From Asticcacaulis taihuensis (GTDB taxonomy: Bacteria > Pseudomonadota > Alphaproteobacteria > Caulobacterales > Caulobacteraceae): a stretch of DNA of 64,000 nucleotides. A program made the position numbers and the translations under genes. The stretch spans positions 205,478-269,477 of the forward strand of contig NZ_FMTS01000006.1 in NCBI RefSeq assembly GCF_900100255.1. Reading direction: 5' to 3'. The stretch's first letter is position 1; every line of letters begins with the position of its first letter. The notes below the pieces were generated by a model. That model had not been told where the DNA came from, ran no database searches, and saw nothing but the letters and a program-made list of their open reading frames with translations. Shown piece after piece: positions 25,451 to 35,701 of this stretch.

Positions 25451-27910
25451 ATGGTCGAAGTGCATCGTCGTCATCTGCTGCAAGGCGCAGCCGTCTTAAG
25501 CGTTGGCCTGGGTGCCGAAATGGCGGCACAGCCGGCTTTGGCAGGTATCCTCCCTGGGCCGGCCGACCTGGCGCCGCGCCAGCGCATCCGTTTTGATGAG
25601 GACTGGCGTTTCGCCTTTGGGCACGCTTCAGATGTCAACCGTGATTTCGGCTTCGGCGCCTATCAGTATACTCACGCCAAGCAGGGACTTTCGGGCGTTA
25701 CCGCCGCCGAGCCGGATTATGACGACAGTACTTGGCGCCAGGTCAGCCTGCCGCATGATTGGGCGGTCGAGCTGCCTTTCGTCAATAACGATACCTACAC
25801 CCTGCCGGCGCCGGATAAGCGCCGTGAATATGAAGAGGATGAAGCGGCGGCGCATGGCTACAAGCCTGTGGGCCGCAAATATCCGGAAACCAGTATCGGC
25901 TGGTATCGGAAGGTGCTCAGGCTGGAAAAGGGTGACGAACAAAAGCGTCTGACCCTGGAATTCGATGGTGTCTTCCGCGATTCCATCGTCATCCTCAATG
26001 GCTATATCCTGAATCGGCACGAGAGCGGCTATACGCCCTTCGAAGTCGATATCAGCAACTTCATCAATACCGACGACAAGCCGAATATCCTGCTGGTGCG
26101 GGTGGATGCCTCGTATGGCGAGGGCTGGTTCTATGAAGGCGCCGGCATTTACCGTCATGTCTGGCTGGTCAAGACGGCGCGGACCTATGTGCCGCAGTGG
26201 GGCACCTTTATCAAATCGGATATTTCCGGCGCGGTCGATATCGAGACGCGCATCGTCAATGGCACCGATACGGCGAAAACGGTGACACTGGTTTCGACCA
26301 TAAGCGACGCCGACGGCAAGGTAGTAGCACGACTGGAAACGCCGGTGGAACTGGCGGCGCAGGACGAACAAACGGCCAACCAGACCACCAAACTGGCCTC
26401 ACCGCGCCTGTGGGGGTTGAAAGACCCGCATCTGTACAGCGTCCGTACCGAGATTATGGAAAGCGGCGCGGTGGTGGATGTTTTCGCCAGCACGTTCGGT
26501 ATCCGCGAGGTGGTATTCAAGGTCGATGGCTTTTTCCTCAATGGCGAGGCCATGAAGATCAAGGGCACCAACAACCACCAGGATCACGCCGGCGTCGGCT
26601 CGGCCATTCCCGATGGCCTGCATGTCTGGCGCTTGCAGCAATTGAAGGAAATGGGCTCGAACGCCTATCGCTCGTCGCATAATCCGGCGACGCCGGAAGT
26701 TCTGGAAGCCTGCGACCGGCTGGGCATATTGGTGCTCGACGAAAACCGCCTGATGACCTCGGCGCCGGAAGGCATGTATGAACTGGAAGCCCTGATCCGG
26801 CGCGGGCGCAACCACCCCTCCATCATCCTGTGGTCGATCGGTAATGAAGAGCCCCAACAGGGCACGGAACGCGGTGCTAAGATCGCTCGTGATATGCGCC
26901 GGCTGATCAAGAAACTGGACCCGACGCGGCCGGTGACAGCCGCCATGAACAATGGCCAAGGCTTTGGCATCACCGAGAGCCTGGATGTGCTGGGCGTCAA
27001 CTATTACGTCACGCGGCTGGGGCCGGTGCGCGAAAAATACCCGAACCTGCCGGTAGTCGGCACGGAAACGGCCTCGACACTATGCACGCGTGGCGAATAT
27101 GAGCGCTCGGAGACGAAACTCTATGTGCCGGCCTATGATGTCACCGCGCCGAAATGGGGACACACGGCGGAAAACTGGTGGCCGCTCTATGACAAGACGC
27201 CGAACCTGCTGGGCGGCTTTGTCTGGACCGGTTTCGATTACCGCGGCGAGCCGACGCCCTTCAACTGGTGGCCGTCGGTCACCTCGCATTTCGGCATCAT
27301 GGACCTGTGCGGCTTCCCGAAGGATAATTTCTGGTATTATCAGGCGTGGTGGTCCGACAAGCCGGTGCTGCATCTTTTCCCGCACTGGAACTGGGAGCCG
27401 GGCAAGGATGTCTCCGTCTGGGTCCATTCCAACTGCGAGGCGGTGGAACTGTTCGTCAACGGCAAGTCACAGGGCCGCAAGGACGTGGCTAAGGATTATC
27501 ACCTGGAATGGACCGTGCCCTTTGTCCCAGGCAAAATCACGGCCTATGGCTATCGGGGTGGCAAGGTGACCATGAAGGCCGAGCGCGTGACGGCCGGTGG
27601 CGCGGCAAAAGTCGTTCTGACCTCCGAGCGGGTGGACGATATAGCCGTGTTGAAGGCCGAAGTGTTCGACAAGGCGGGCGTGGCGGTGCCCAAGGCGGAC
27701 AACCTGATCTTTTTCGATGTCGAAGGGCCTGCGGAAGTGATCGGTGTCGGCAATGGCAACCCCACCAGCCACGAACCGGACAAGGCACTTTACCGCAAGG
27801 CGTTCAATGGTCTGGCGCAGGCGATTGTGCAGGTAAAAGGTACGGGATCGGTGACGATTACCGCGCGTTCGGAAGGGCTGATTTCGGGGCGAGTGGTTTT
27901 AAAAGCTTAA
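25451..27910 (+). CDS. Glycoside hydrolase family 2 protein, beta-galactosidase-like
   Basis: 819 residues from ATG 25451 with GAAGGA upstream; an open frame continues 32 codons further back without a better start. The N-terminus HRRHLLQGAAVLSVGLG resembles a Tat signal. Domains in order: GH2 sugar-binding (about 45-205), Ig-like sandwich (210-310), TIM barrel (315-600) with acid/base Glu466 in SIGNEEP and nucleophile Glu539 in GTETAST, a DUF4982-like Ig domain (about 620-690) and a C-terminal Ig-like domain. Multi-domain periplasmic GH2 enzymes of this layout act on plant or algal galactosides; the exact substrate is not readable. Confidence 0.88.
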   Translation: MVEVHRRHLLQGAAVLSVGLGAEMAAQPALAGILPGPADLAPRQRIRFDEDWRFAFGHASDVNRDFGFGAYQYTHAKQGLSGVTAAEPDYDDSTWRQVSLPHDWAVELPFVNNDTYTLPAPDKRREYEEDEAAAHGYKPVGRKYPETSIGWYRKVLRLEKGDEQKRLTLEFDGVFRDSIVILNGYILNRHESGYTPFEVDISNFINTDDKPNILLVRVDASYGEGWFYEGAGIYRHVWLVKTARTYVPQWGTFIKSDISGAVDIETRIVNGTDTAKTVTLVSTISDADGKVVARLETPVELAAQDEQTANQTTKLASPRLWGLKDPHLYSVRTEIMESGAVVDVFASTFGIREVVFKVDGFFLNGEAMKIKGTNNHQDHAGVGSAIPDGLHVWRLQQLKEMGSNAYRSSHNPATPEVLEACDRLGILVLDENRLMTSAPEGMYELEALIRRGRNHPSIILWSIGNEEPQQGTERGAKIARDMRRLIKKLDPTRPVTAAMNNGQGFGITESLDVLGVNYYVTRLGPVREKYPNLPVVGTETASTLCTRGEYERSETKLYVPAYDVTAPKWGHTAENWWPLYDKTPNLLGGFVWTGFDYRGEPTPFNWWPSVTSHFGIMDLCGFPKDNFWYYQAWWSDKPVLHLFPHWNWEPGKDVSVWVHSNCEAVELFVNGKSQGRKDVAKDYHLEWTVPFVPGKITAYGYRGGKVTMKAERVTAGGAAKVVLTSERVDDIAVLKAEVFDKAGVAVPKADNLIFFDVEGPAEVIGVGNGNPTSHEPDKALYRKAFNGLAQAIVQVKGTGSVTITARSEGLISGRVVLKA

Positions 27911-28003
27911 GGTCGCCCCCTCCGTCAGCGACACCAGCCCTGCGGGCTTCGCGCTGCCACCTCCCCCGCTTCGCCAAGAGGCTCGCAAGGGAGGAGAAAG
28001 GGC
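27911..28003. repeat. R1 element, copy b (single arm)
   Basis: CCCCCTCCGTCAGCGACACC...GCCACCTCCCCCGCTTCGCC...GGGAGGAGAAAGG. One arm only, between the converging GH2 and ftsK genes. Confidence 0.75.
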
Positions 28004-28057
28004 GCCGATGCTGCAACTCGCACTGTAGCGATTCCGGGTTAAGGGTGCTTCGCACCC

Positions 28058-30523
28058 TTAGTGGCCGGGAGGCGGGCCGACCAGGATGTCGCGCTTGCCG
28101 ACATGGTTGGCGGGACCGACCACGCCTTCCATTTCCATCTTTTCCATCAGCGAGGCGGCGCGGTTATAGCCAATCTGGAGCTTGCGCTGGATGTAGGAGG
28201 TGGACGCCTTGCGGTCGAAGGTGACGAAATAGACGGCCTTGTCGTAAAGGTCGTCGCCGGAGCCGCCGCCTTCACCGCCCATGCCGCCTTCGGAGCCGCC
28301 CTCTTCATCGCCGCCATAGGTGACGTCTTCGAGATATTGCGGCGCGCCCTGATCGCGCAGGAATTGCGCCACGGCCTCGACTTCCTCGTCGGAAACGAAC
28401 GGGCCGTGCAGGCGGGTGATGCGGCCGCCACCGGCCATATAGAGCATGTCGCCCTGACCGAGGAGCTGTTCGGCGCCCTGTTCGCCCAGGATGGTGCGGG
28501 AGTCGATCTTGGAGGTGACCTGGAAGGAAATCCGGGTCGGGAAGTTGGCCTTGATCGTGCCGGTGATGACGTCGACCGACGGGCGCTGGGTGGCCATGAT
28601 CAGGTGGATGCCGGCGGCGCGGGCCATCTGGGCCAGACGCTGCACGGCGCCTTCGATATCCTTGCCGGCCACCATCATCAGGTCGGCCACCTCGTCGATG
28701 ATGACGACGATATAGGGCATGGGCTCGGGCACCATTTCGTCGAACTCGTAGATCGGCTGGCCCGTCTCGTCGAAGCCGGTCTGCACCTTGCGGACGAAGT
28801 TCTTGCCTTCGGCAGCGGTGGCGCGGGCGCGTTCGTTGAAATTGCTGATATTGCGCACGCCGACCTTGGACATGCGGCGGTAGCGGTCTTCCATCTCCTT
28901 GACGGTCCATTTCAGCGCCACAACGGCCTTTTTCGGATCGGTGACGACCGGGGCCAGCAGGTGCGGAATGCCGTCATATACACTGAGTTCCAGCATCTTC
29001 GGATCGATCATGATGAACTTGCACTGTTCGGGATCGAGGCGGTAGAGGATCGACAGGATCATGGCGTTGACGCCGACCGACTTACCCGAACCGGTTGTGC
29101 CGGCGATCAGGAGGTGGGGCATCTTGGCCAGGTCGGTGACATAGGGATCGCCGCCGATATTTTCGCCCAGCACCATCGGCAGGGTGTGTCCGGCTTTCTC
29201 GAATTCGGCCGAAGCCAGCATGTCGCGCAGATAGACGGTTTCGCGCACCTGATTGGGCAGTTCGATACCGATGGCGTTACGGCCCTGAACGATGGAGACG
29301 CGGCAGGAACGGGCCGACATGTTGCGCGCGATATCGTCGGCCAGGGCCACGACACGGGCGCCTTTCACGCCGGCGGCCGGGGCCAGTTCATAGAGGGTGA
29401 CGACCGGGCCGGGGCGGATCTGGTCGATAACACCACGCACACCGAACTCTGCCAGCACGCTTTCCAGCATCCGGGCGTTTTGGCGCAAGCTATCTTCATC
29501 GAAGCTGTGGTTGCGCGCCTTGGGCTTGGCCAGGATAGACAATTCCGGCAGGCGGAAATTACTCGGGCGCAGGAAGTCGAACACCGGCTGCTTTTCAGCC
29601 TCGGCGCGCGGCGATGGCTTTATGGGCTTTATATCCGAAACCGGCGTCTCCATCGAATCGAGGAAGTCCGGGTCTTCGTATGGGCTCATCTCGTCATCGA
29701 GCGGCGGCAGTGCGCCGGTACGGGCCGTATTGGGTGAGATGCGCGGGGCGAAGGCGGGGGCGGCGGCCTCTTCCACCGGCGCCTCGAAGGTCTCTTCGTC
29801 GATGGCCACCTTCACCTTGGGGGCGCGCCTGACCTTGGCGACCACGGCCTCGCCGGTGCCGGTGGCGACGCGGCCGACACCCATGGCCGACATACCTTTT
29901 TGCGCCAATCCGCCCAGCACGCCGGAGAGATGCAGGTAGTGGCCCATGTTCAGGCTCAGGGCCTTGTTGAAGCCCAGAAGCGCCACGCCGGCATAGATCA
30001 GGCTGGCGATAATATCGCCGCCGGGCAGGTGCATGAAATCGAAGATCGATTTCAGCAGATTGTGGATGCCAGATCCCCAGAAACCGCCCAGGCTCTGTTT
30101 CAGAACCGGGTCATCGGAGGTCATGATCGGGGCGATGGCGGCGCTCAAAGCCAGCACGAACAGGGTGGCCCACAGGGCATGTAGGCGCAGCTTCAGGCGC
30201 GTCTGGTCCGGATCAGCATGGAAGGTGCGCAGCAGGCCGAAATAAATCATCAGGGCGGCGGCGGGCCAGGCGGCCAGGCCAATCGACTGGCTGCCGATAT
30301 CGGCGATCATGGCGCCGAAGGAGCCCAGGGCATTCTGGATATCGCCATGACCGGCCGTATTCAGGCTGGAGTCTTCGGCATGATAGGTGGCCAGGGCGAT
30401 AAAGAAGGAAAAGCCGGCCAGGGCCGTGAACGCGCCGCGCAGACGGGCCATAAGCGGCGATTGCCACATGGCGCGCATATGGGTTTCGACGGCGTTCCAA
30501 ACGGTCATGGTCAGGCTGGACAT
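28058..30523 (-). CDS. ftsK: DNA translocase FtsK
   Basis: Septum-anchored motor that clears and orients chromosome termini during division. It has 821 residues: four membrane helices in the first 190 residues, an acidic/Pro-rich linker (about 200-310), the alpha/beta motor with Walker A GTTGSGKSVG (around 475) and Walker B VVIIDEVADLM, a Gly/Glu-rich linker (GGEGGGSG) and a C-terminal gamma winged helix (STSYIQRKLQIGYNRAA) that reads KOPS. The protein is of short-linker type. Confidence 0.96.
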   Translation of the reverse strand: MSSLTMTVWNAVETHMRAMWQSPLMARLRGAFTALAGFSFFIALATYHAEDSSLNTAGHGDIQNALGSFGAMIADIGSQSIGLAAWPAAALMIYFGLLRTFHADPDQTRLKLRLHALWATLFVLALSAAIAPIMTSDDPVLKQSLGGFWGSGIHNLLKSIFDFMHLPGGDIIASLIYAGVALLGFNKALSLNMGHYLHLSGVLGGLAQKGMSAMGVGRVATGTGEAVVAKVRRAPKVKVAIDEETFEAPVEEAAAPAFAPRISPNTARTGALPPLDDEMSPYEDPDFLDSMETPVSDIKPIKPSPRAEAEKQPVFDFLRPSNFRLPELSILAKPKARNHSFDEDSLRQNARMLESVLAEFGVRGVIDQIRPGPVVTLYELAPAAGVKGARVVALADDIARNMSARSCRVSIVQGRNAIGIELPNQVRETVYLRDMLASAEFEKAGHTLPMVLGENIGGDPYVTDLAKMPHLLIAGTTGSGKSVGVNAMILSILYRLDPEQCKFIMIDPKMLELSVYDGIPHLLAPVVTDPKKAVVALKWTVKEMEDRYRRMSKVGVRNISNFNERARATAAEGKNFVRKVQTGFDETGQPIYEFDEMVPEPMPYIVVIIDEVADLMMVAGKDIEGAVQRLAQMARAAGIHLIMATQRPSVDVITGTIKANFPTRISFQVTSKIDSRTILGEQGAEQLLGQGDMLYMAGGGRITRLHGPFVSDEEVEAVAQFLRDQGAPQYLEDVTYGGDEEGGSEGGMGGEGGGSGDDLYDKAVYFVTFDRKASTSYIQRKLQIGYNRAASLMEKMEMEGVVGPANHVGKRDILVGPPPGH

Positions 30524-30625
30524 GTGTACTCGTAGAGCGGCTTTAAACGGGGAATTCAGCCTGAACAGATGCCACAGAAAGGGTTAATAGCGGTTTACCA
30601 TGTCGGGTTTTGCGGCCTTAAAAGT

Positions 30626-30730
30626 AAGAAACCCCACCACCAACGCGCAAGCGCGCGTTGGTCCCATGGCTTGCGAAAGCTATACTTTCGCTGGCGCCAA
30701 ACCCCAAACAAGTTGGGGAGGTACAAGAGG
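30626..30730. repeat. R2 element, copy a
   Basis: GTAAGAAACCCCACCACCA, a CGCGCAAGCGCGCG hairpin, TGGTCCC, then AACAAGTTGGGGAGGTACAAGAGG. Same opening and AATTGGGGAGGTACA-type segment as copies at 43618 and 63560. Confidence 0.7.
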
Positions 30731-30780
30731 CGCCGCGTTCACTGTCGAAGTGCGGGTGCAGGGCCATTATGGCCCTGCAA

Positions 30781-30820
30781 AGAAAAAGCCCTCCGACCTT
30801 TTGGCCGGAGGGCTTTTTCT
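30781..30820. terminator. Terminator after acnA
   Basis: AGAAAAAGCCCTCCG / CGGAGGGCTTTTTCT, a 15-bp stem with flanking A- and T-runs, 17 bp beyond the acnA stop; can act in both directions. Confidence 0.85.
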
Positions 30821-30837
30821 TTTAGATGGCGCTTAAT

Positions 30838-33537
30838 CTACTCAGCAGCTTCGGCAACGCCGCGGGCCAGGTTACGCAGGACGTACGGCATGACACCGCC
30901 GTTCTTGTAGTATTCCAGTTCGGTCGGCGTATCGATGCGGCAGCGGACCGGGAAGCGGGCCACCTTGCCGTCCGAGGCGCGGAACAGCTCAACGATCAGT
31001 TCCTGACGCGGGCTGAGGTTTTCCAGGCCGCGGATGGTGACAATCTCTTCACCGGTCAGGCCGAGCTTGGCCCAACCATCGACCTTGAACTGGAGCGGCA
31101 GCACGCCCATGCCGACCAGGTTCGAGCGGTGGATGCGCTCGAACGATTCAGCGATGACGGCGCGGACGCCCAGCAGCTTGGTGCCCTTGGCAGCCCAGTC
31201 ACGCGACGAACCGGTGCCGTATTCCTTGCCGGCGAAGACAACCAGGTTGCGGCCTTCCGACTGGTAACGCATGGCGGCGTCATAGATCGGCATGACATCG
31301 CCGGACGGGAAGTGCTTGGTCACGCCGCCTTCGATTTCCGGGGTCATCTTGTTACGGATGCGGATATTGGCGAAGGTGCCGCGCATCATGACTTCATGGT
31401 TGCCGCGGCGGGCGCCGTAACCGTTGAATTCCGAGACGGGGACGCCACGGTCGATCAGGTACTTGCCGGCCGGCGAAGCAGCCTTGAAGGAACCGGCGGG
31501 CGAAATGTGGTCGGTGGTGATCGAGTCACCGAAGACGCCGAGCACGCGAGCTTCGACGATATCGGTCACCTTGTCCGGCGTCATGGTCATGCCGTCGAAA
31601 TAGGGCGGGTTGGCGACATAGGTCGAGGCCTCGTCCCAGCCATAGGTCTGGCCACCGGCCACCGGGATGGCCTGCCAGTGCTTGTCGCCCTTGAAGACGT
31701 CGGAATAACGGCTGGCGAACATGGCGTTGGTGACATGCTTGCGCTGCATGTCGGTGACTTCCTGCGTCGTCGGCCAGATGTCCTTGAGATAAACGTCCTG
31801 ACCGTCCGAACCGGTGCCGATCGCGTCCTTGGTCAGGTCGATGTTCAGCGAGCCGGCGATGGCATAGGCCACGACCAGCGGCGGCGAAGCCAGGTAGTTG
31901 GCGCGGACATCGGGGTTGACGCGGCCTTCGAAGTTACGGTTGCCGGAGAGCACCGAGGCGGCGACCAGATCGCCCGAATTGACGGCGGCCGAGATGGCTT
32001 CCGGCAGCGGGCCTGAGTTACCGATACAGGTGGTGCAGCCGTAACCGACGAGGTTGAAGCCCATAGCGTCGAGGTCTTCGGTCAGGCCGGCCGAGTTCAG
32101 GTAATCGGTGACGACCTGCGAGCCGGGGGCCAGCGAGGTCTTGACCCACGGCTTGACCTTCAGGCCCAGGGCGCGCGCCTTGCGGGCCACGAGACCGGCG
32201 GCGATCAGGACCGAAGGGTTCGAGGTGTTGGTGCAGGAGGTGATGGCGGCGATCACCACATCGCCGTGGCCGACGGTGAAGTCGGCACCTTCGACCGGGA
32301 CGCGCTTCGATTCGTCACCGGCCTTGCCGAACTCGCCTTGCAGGGCCGAGGTGAAGGCGGTGGCGGCGTCGGAGAGCAGGACGCGGTCTTGCGGGCGCTT
32401 CGGACCGGCCAGCGACGGCAGGACCGAGCCGAGGTCGAGTTCGAGCGTGTCGGTGAAGACCGGCTCGTGGCCGGGCTCCAGCCACAGGCCTTGCGCCTTG
32501 GCATAGGCTTCGACCAGGGCGACGCGTTCCGGCGTGCGGCCGGTTTCGGCCAGGTAGTTGATGGTCGGCTGCGAGATCGGGAAGAAGCCGCAGGTGGCGC
32601 CGTATTCCGGGGCCATGTTGGCGATGGTGGCCTGGTCTTCCAGGGTCAGGTTGGCGATGCCGTCGCCGTAATATTCGACGAACTTGCCGACGACGCCCTT
32701 CTTGCGCAGCATCTGGGTGACGGTCAGCACCAGGTCGGTGGCGGTGGCGCCTTCCGGCAGCTTGCCGGTCAGCTTGAAGCCGATAACTTCCGGGATCAGC
32801 ATGGGGATCGGCTGGCCGAGCATGGCGGCTTCGGCCTCGATGCCGCCGACGCCCCAGCCGAGGACCGACAGGCCGTTGACCATGGTGGTGTGCGAGTCGG
32901 TGCCGACCACGGTGTCCGGATAGGCCACTTCACCGCCATCAGCGACGTTGGTCCAGACGGTCTGGGCCAGGTATTCCAGGTTCACCTGGTGGCAGATGCC
33001 GGTGCCGGGAGGCACGACGCGGAAGTTGTTGAAGGCCGAGGAACCCCAGCGCAGGAAGTTGTAGCGCTCGATATTGCGCTCATATTCACGATCGACGTTG
33101 CGGGTGAAGCTGTCTCCGTGGCCGAAATAGTCGACCATGACCGAGTGGTCGATCACGAGGTCGACGGGGTTCAGCGGGTTGATCTTCGCCGGATCGGCGC
33201 CGAGCTTGACCATGGCGTCGCGCATGGCGGCCAGGTCGACGACGGCCGGAACGCCAGTGAAATCCTGCATCAGCACGCGGGCCGGGCGGAAGGAGATTTC
33301 GTGTTCGACGGCGCCCTTGTTCTTGACCCAGGCGGCCATGGCGCGGATGTCGTCAGCCTTGACGGTGTCGCCGTCTTCGTTGCGGAGGAGATTTTCCAGC
33401 AACACCTTCAGCGAGGCGGGGAGCTGTGAGACGCCTTCGAGGCCATTGGCTTCGGCGGCTTTCAGATCGTAGTAGGTGTAGGTTTTGTCGCCGACCTTGA
33501 GTTCGGCTTTTGACTTGAACGAGTCAACGGAAGACAT
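30838..33537 (-). CDS. acnA: Aconitate hydratase A
   Basis: TCA-cycle isomerisation of citrate to isocitrate with a 4Fe-4S cluster. It has 899 residues, AcnA/IRP1 type by length and domain order. Cluster ligands are in SCTNTSNPS (Cys around 434) and [10 protein letters not shown] (around 500 and 503). The C-terminal swivel domain contains the [10 protein letters not shown] substrate loop. Monocistronic: R2 and a terminator follow, and ccmA diverges upstream. Confidence 0.97.
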   Translation of the reverse strand: MSSVDSFKSKAELKVGDKTYTYYDLKAAEANGLEGVSQLPASLKVLLENLLRNEDGDTVKADDIRAMAAWVKNKGAVEHEISFRPARVLMQDFTGVPAVVDLAAMRDAMVKLGADPAKINPLNPVDLVIDHSVMVDYFGHGDSFTRNVDREYERNIERYNFLRWGSSAFNNFRVVPPGTGICHQVNLEYLAQTVWTNVADGGEVAYPDTVVGTDSHTTMVNGLSVLGWGVGGIEAEAAMLGQPIPMLIPEVIGFKLTGKLPEGATATDLVLTVTQMLRKKGVVGKFVEYYGDGIANLTLEDQATIANMAPEYGATCGFFPISQPTINYLAETGRTPERVALVEAYAKAQGLWLEPGHEPVFTDTLELDLGSVLPSLAGPKRPQDRVLLSDAATAFTSALQGEFGKAGDESKRVPVEGADFTVGHGDVVIAAITSCTNTSNPSVLIAAGLVARKARALGLKVKPWVKTSLAPGSQVVTDYLNSAGLTEDLDAMGFNLVGYGCTTCIGNSGPLPEAISAAVNSGDLVAASVLSGNRNFEGRVNPDVRANYLASPPLVVAYAIAGSLNIDLTKDAIGTGSDGQDVYLKDIWPTTQEVTDMQRKHVTNAMFASRYSDVFKGDKHWQAIPVAGGQTYGWDEASTYVANPPYFDGMTMTPDKVTDIVEARVLGVFGDSITTDHISPAGSFKAASPAGKYLIDRGVPVSEFNGYGARRGNHEVMMRGTFANIRIRNKMTPEIEGGVTKHFPSGDVMPIYDAAMRYQSEGRNLVVFAGKEYGTGSSRDWAAKGTKLLGVRAVIAESFERIHRSNLVGMGVLPLQFKVDGWAKLGLTGEEIVTIRGLENLSPRQELIVELFRASDGKVARFPVRCRIDTPTELEYYKNGGVMPYVLRNLARGVAEAAE

Positions 33538-33770
33538 TTACGCGGTGTCCTTTTCAGGTTAGCCCGCCCAGTCGCCACGATGGCAAACTGTAATTCAAGA
33601 ATGCGCGTGCCTAAGCGCTTTTGGCGCGTCAAACAAAACAATGAGGGACGCACAGGGTCCGGACATTGCGCTGCAATACCTTGAAGGCGGAGCATCTGCC
33701 TTCTAAACTTTCTATTTGTTTTCGTCTATGCCAGAACCATGCGAAGCCTTGGCGCGAAAAGGGTTATTTT

Positions 33771-34406
33771 ATGGGGTTGAATGTGAAGGTTGAGGGATTG
33801 AGCCTTAAAAAAGGCTACAACCTTTTGATTCACAACCTGAATTTTGAAATAAAGCCCGGTGAGGTGATTAGCCTGACGGGCGAAAACGGCGTCGGAAAAA
33901 CGACTCTTTTACGTACTCTGGCAGGGTTTCTTATGCCCCACGCAGGCACGATTTCTGCGCATGAGAATGATGTGCAGATTGAGCCGGAAATATGGCATGG
34001 CAGCATGACCCATTTCCTCGGTCACCACGATGCCCTGAGCCCCTCGCGGACGGTGGCGCAGGAGCTGAAATTCCAGGCCGACTTTCTGGGCGGCGAGGTG
34101 GCCGGGATCGAGCAACTGAACCTGCTGGGCCTGATGGATCTGGAAACGCGCTATCTCTCGGCGGGGCAGAAACGCCGGCTGTCGTTTGCGCGCCTGCTGA
34201 TGGTGAAGCGACCGCTGTGGCTGCTCGATGAACCGATGGCGCCGCTCGATGTTGGTCATCGCGCGCTCATCGCCGGGCTCATGCAGAAGCACCTGTCCGA
34301 AGGCGGCATGATCATCGCGGCGGTGCATGATCCGCTGCCGTTTGAGACGCGCGGTCTGAAACTCGAACGCCCGACGGCAAAGGAACGCGAGGCCGCGAGT
34401 GTTTGA
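33771..34406 (+). CDS. ccmA: Haem exporter ATP-binding protein CcmA
   Basis: ATPase of the CcmABCD complex that releases haem-loaded CcmE for cytochrome c maturation. It has 211 residues from ATG 33771 (AAGGG upstream; a longer frame adds 35 unlikely residues). Walker A GENGVGKTT (around 41-49), ABC signature LSAGQKRRL (around 128) and Walker B LWLLDEP are present. The first 240 bp are noticeably richer in A/T than the rest. ccmB follows, separated by an R1 repeat. Confidence 0.93.
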   Translation: MGLNVKVEGLSLKKGYNLLIHNLNFEIKPGEVISLTGENGVGKTTLLRTLAGFLMPHAGTISAHENDVQIEPEIWHGSMTHFLGHHDALSPSRTVAQELKFQADFLGGEVAGIEQLNLLGLMDLETRYLSAGQKRRLSFARLLMVKRPLWLLDEPMAPLDVGHRALIAGLMQKHLSEGGMIIAAVHDPLPFETRGLKLERPTAKEREAASV

Positions 34407-34419
34407 GGTGATGGTCAAC

Positions 34420-34610
34420 TTCTCCTCCCCTGCAAAGCGGGGGAGGTGGCAGCGCGAAGCCCGAAGGGCTGGTGTCGCTGACGGAGGGGGCATTTCGGAT
34501 GCAGTGTCGCCCCCTCCGTCTCGACGCGCTTCGACCTGCGGTCCGCGCGTTGCTCGACACCTCCCTCACAACGAAGTTGCCGTGGCGCTGCGCTACAGGG
34601 GAGGAGAAGG
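34420..34610. repeat. R1 element, copy c, inside the ccm run
   Basis: Complete two-arm copy filling the ccmA-ccmB gap. Its right edge AGGGGAGGAGAAGG abuts the ccmB ATG and is the only Shine-Dalgarno-like sequence there. Confidence 0.82.
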
Positions 34611-35279
34611 ATGATCCGCCCCGCCCTCACCCTTCTCAAACGCGATCTCGGCTTGTCCCTCACCAAGGGCGGCGGGCCGCTGCTGGCGGTCGGCTTCTAC
34701 CTGACCCTGATGGCCATGATCCCCTTGAGCCTCGGTCCCGATCAGGCCGTGCTTTCCCGCATCGCCGCCGGACTAACCTGGTTGTGCCTGGCGCTCTCCA
34801 GCCTGCTGTCTCTGGAGCGTCTGTTCGAGCGCGATTATGAGGACGCGGTGTTCGATACCTTGCGCCTCGGTCCCTTGCCGCTGGAACTGATCGCCCTGCT
34901 GAAATGCCTCAGCCAATGGTTCGGCACCGGCGTGATCCTGTCGCTGATGACGCCGATCGTCATGATCATCCTCGGTGCGCCGGTGTCGCTGGCGCTGATG
35001 GGACTAGTCTCGGCGTTTCTGGGGTCTTTGAGTTTTGCCCTTATCGGCGGGATCGGCGCCTCACTGGCCTTGGGATCGCGCAAGGGCGGGGTGCTGATGG
35101 CCCTGCTGGTCCTGCCCTTCTACGTGCCGCCGGTGATCTTCGGCGCCGGCCTGATGCAGGCGGTGCAAACAAGCGCCTCTCCGTTACAGGCGCTGGCTTT
35201 TCTGGCGGCCTATGCTCTGTTCGCCCTGGCGCTCGGTCCTATTGCTATGGGGGCGGCGCTCAGAGGCGCCCTCAGCTAA
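34611..35279 (+). CDS. ccmB: Haem exporter permease CcmB
   Basis: Membrane subunit of CcmABCD. It has 222 residues and six hydrophobic helices; SLVFERDYEDAVFDTLRL-like loop residues (LSLERLFERDYEDA) and the GTGVILSLMTPIVM helix are typical of CcmB. Its ribosome-binding site GGAGG lies within the edge of the R1 repeat, 6-10 nt before the ATG. A convergent antisense gene begins immediately after its stop. Confidence 0.92.
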   Translation: MIRPALTLLKRDLGLSLTKGGGPLLAVGFYLTLMAMIPLSLGPDQAVLSRIAAGLTWLCLALSSLLSLERLFERDYEDAVFDTLRLGPLPLELIALLKCLSQWFGTGVILSLMTPIVMIILGAPVSLALMGLVSAFLGSLSFALIGGIGASLALGSRKGGVLMALLVLPFYVPPVIFGAGLMQAVQTSASPLQALAFLAAYALFALALGPIAMGAALRGALS

Positions 35280-35582
35280 TCACCACGGCAGATAGCGGGT
35301 GGCCTTGATATGGTGCTCGCGATAGGTGACGCGGCGGGCATTGGCATGGCCGAACCAGTAACGCGCCGGAATGCTCAGGCCCAGCATCAGCAGGATCGAG
35401 AGCTGTATGATCAGATGGGCGAGGTTCGCGTTTTCCACCAGTCGGTCGATGGCGATGCAGAAGCCTGTCATGACAATGGCGGCCAGCCATGAGATCCAGC
35501 GGCAATCCTTGCGCACGTCGAAATAATAGACGGCGAAGGTCAGGCCGAAGATCAGGGCGAGAAGAAAATACCCGAACTGCAT
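35280..35582 (-). CDS. Small membrane protein inserted antisense in the ccm cluster
   Basis: 100 residues from ATG 35582, preceded by GGGAGCG; a TTG 12 codons upstream is the alternative. Three hydrophobic helices (MQFGYFLLALIFGLTFAVYYF; SWLAAIVMTGFCIAI; LIIQLSILLMLGLSI) and a basic, His-rich tail (YREHHIKATRY). No family recognised. It lies on the opposite strand between ccmB and ccmC, abutting the ccmB stop, so it splits the usual ccmABCD transcription unit. Confidence 0.7.
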   Translation of the reverse strand: MQFGYFLLALIFGLTFAVYYFDVRKDCRWISWLAAIVMTGFCIAIDRLVENANLAHLIIQLSILLMLGLSIPARYWFGHANARRVTYREHHIKATRYLPW

Positions 35583-35701
35583 GTCATACGCTCCCAGCGA
35601 TTCAGACGAGTTTAGCAAATAACTGCAATCAGAAGGTTAACGCGAAAAAGCCACATTTGACGCCCCTTGCCGAACATCGCCAAACCCCGTATGTCCGGAG
35701 C

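Larger units (their letters stand above)
30524..30837. other. 314-bp gene-free interval between ftsK and acnA
   Basis: Holds the ftsK promoter side (30524-30600), an R2 repeat (30626-30730) and a strong terminator (30781-30820). Open frames here are composed of repeat sequence and are not credible genes. Confidence 0.6.

Noticed and set aside
28061..29737. 558-codon open frame antisense to ftsK
   Set aside because: Shadow of a high-GC gene; no recognisable motif and no ribosome-binding site.
30569..30910. Short open frames in the ftsK-acnA gap
   Set aside because: Made of the R2 repeat and terminator sequence; products are Arg/Pro/Ala-rich and unlike proteins.
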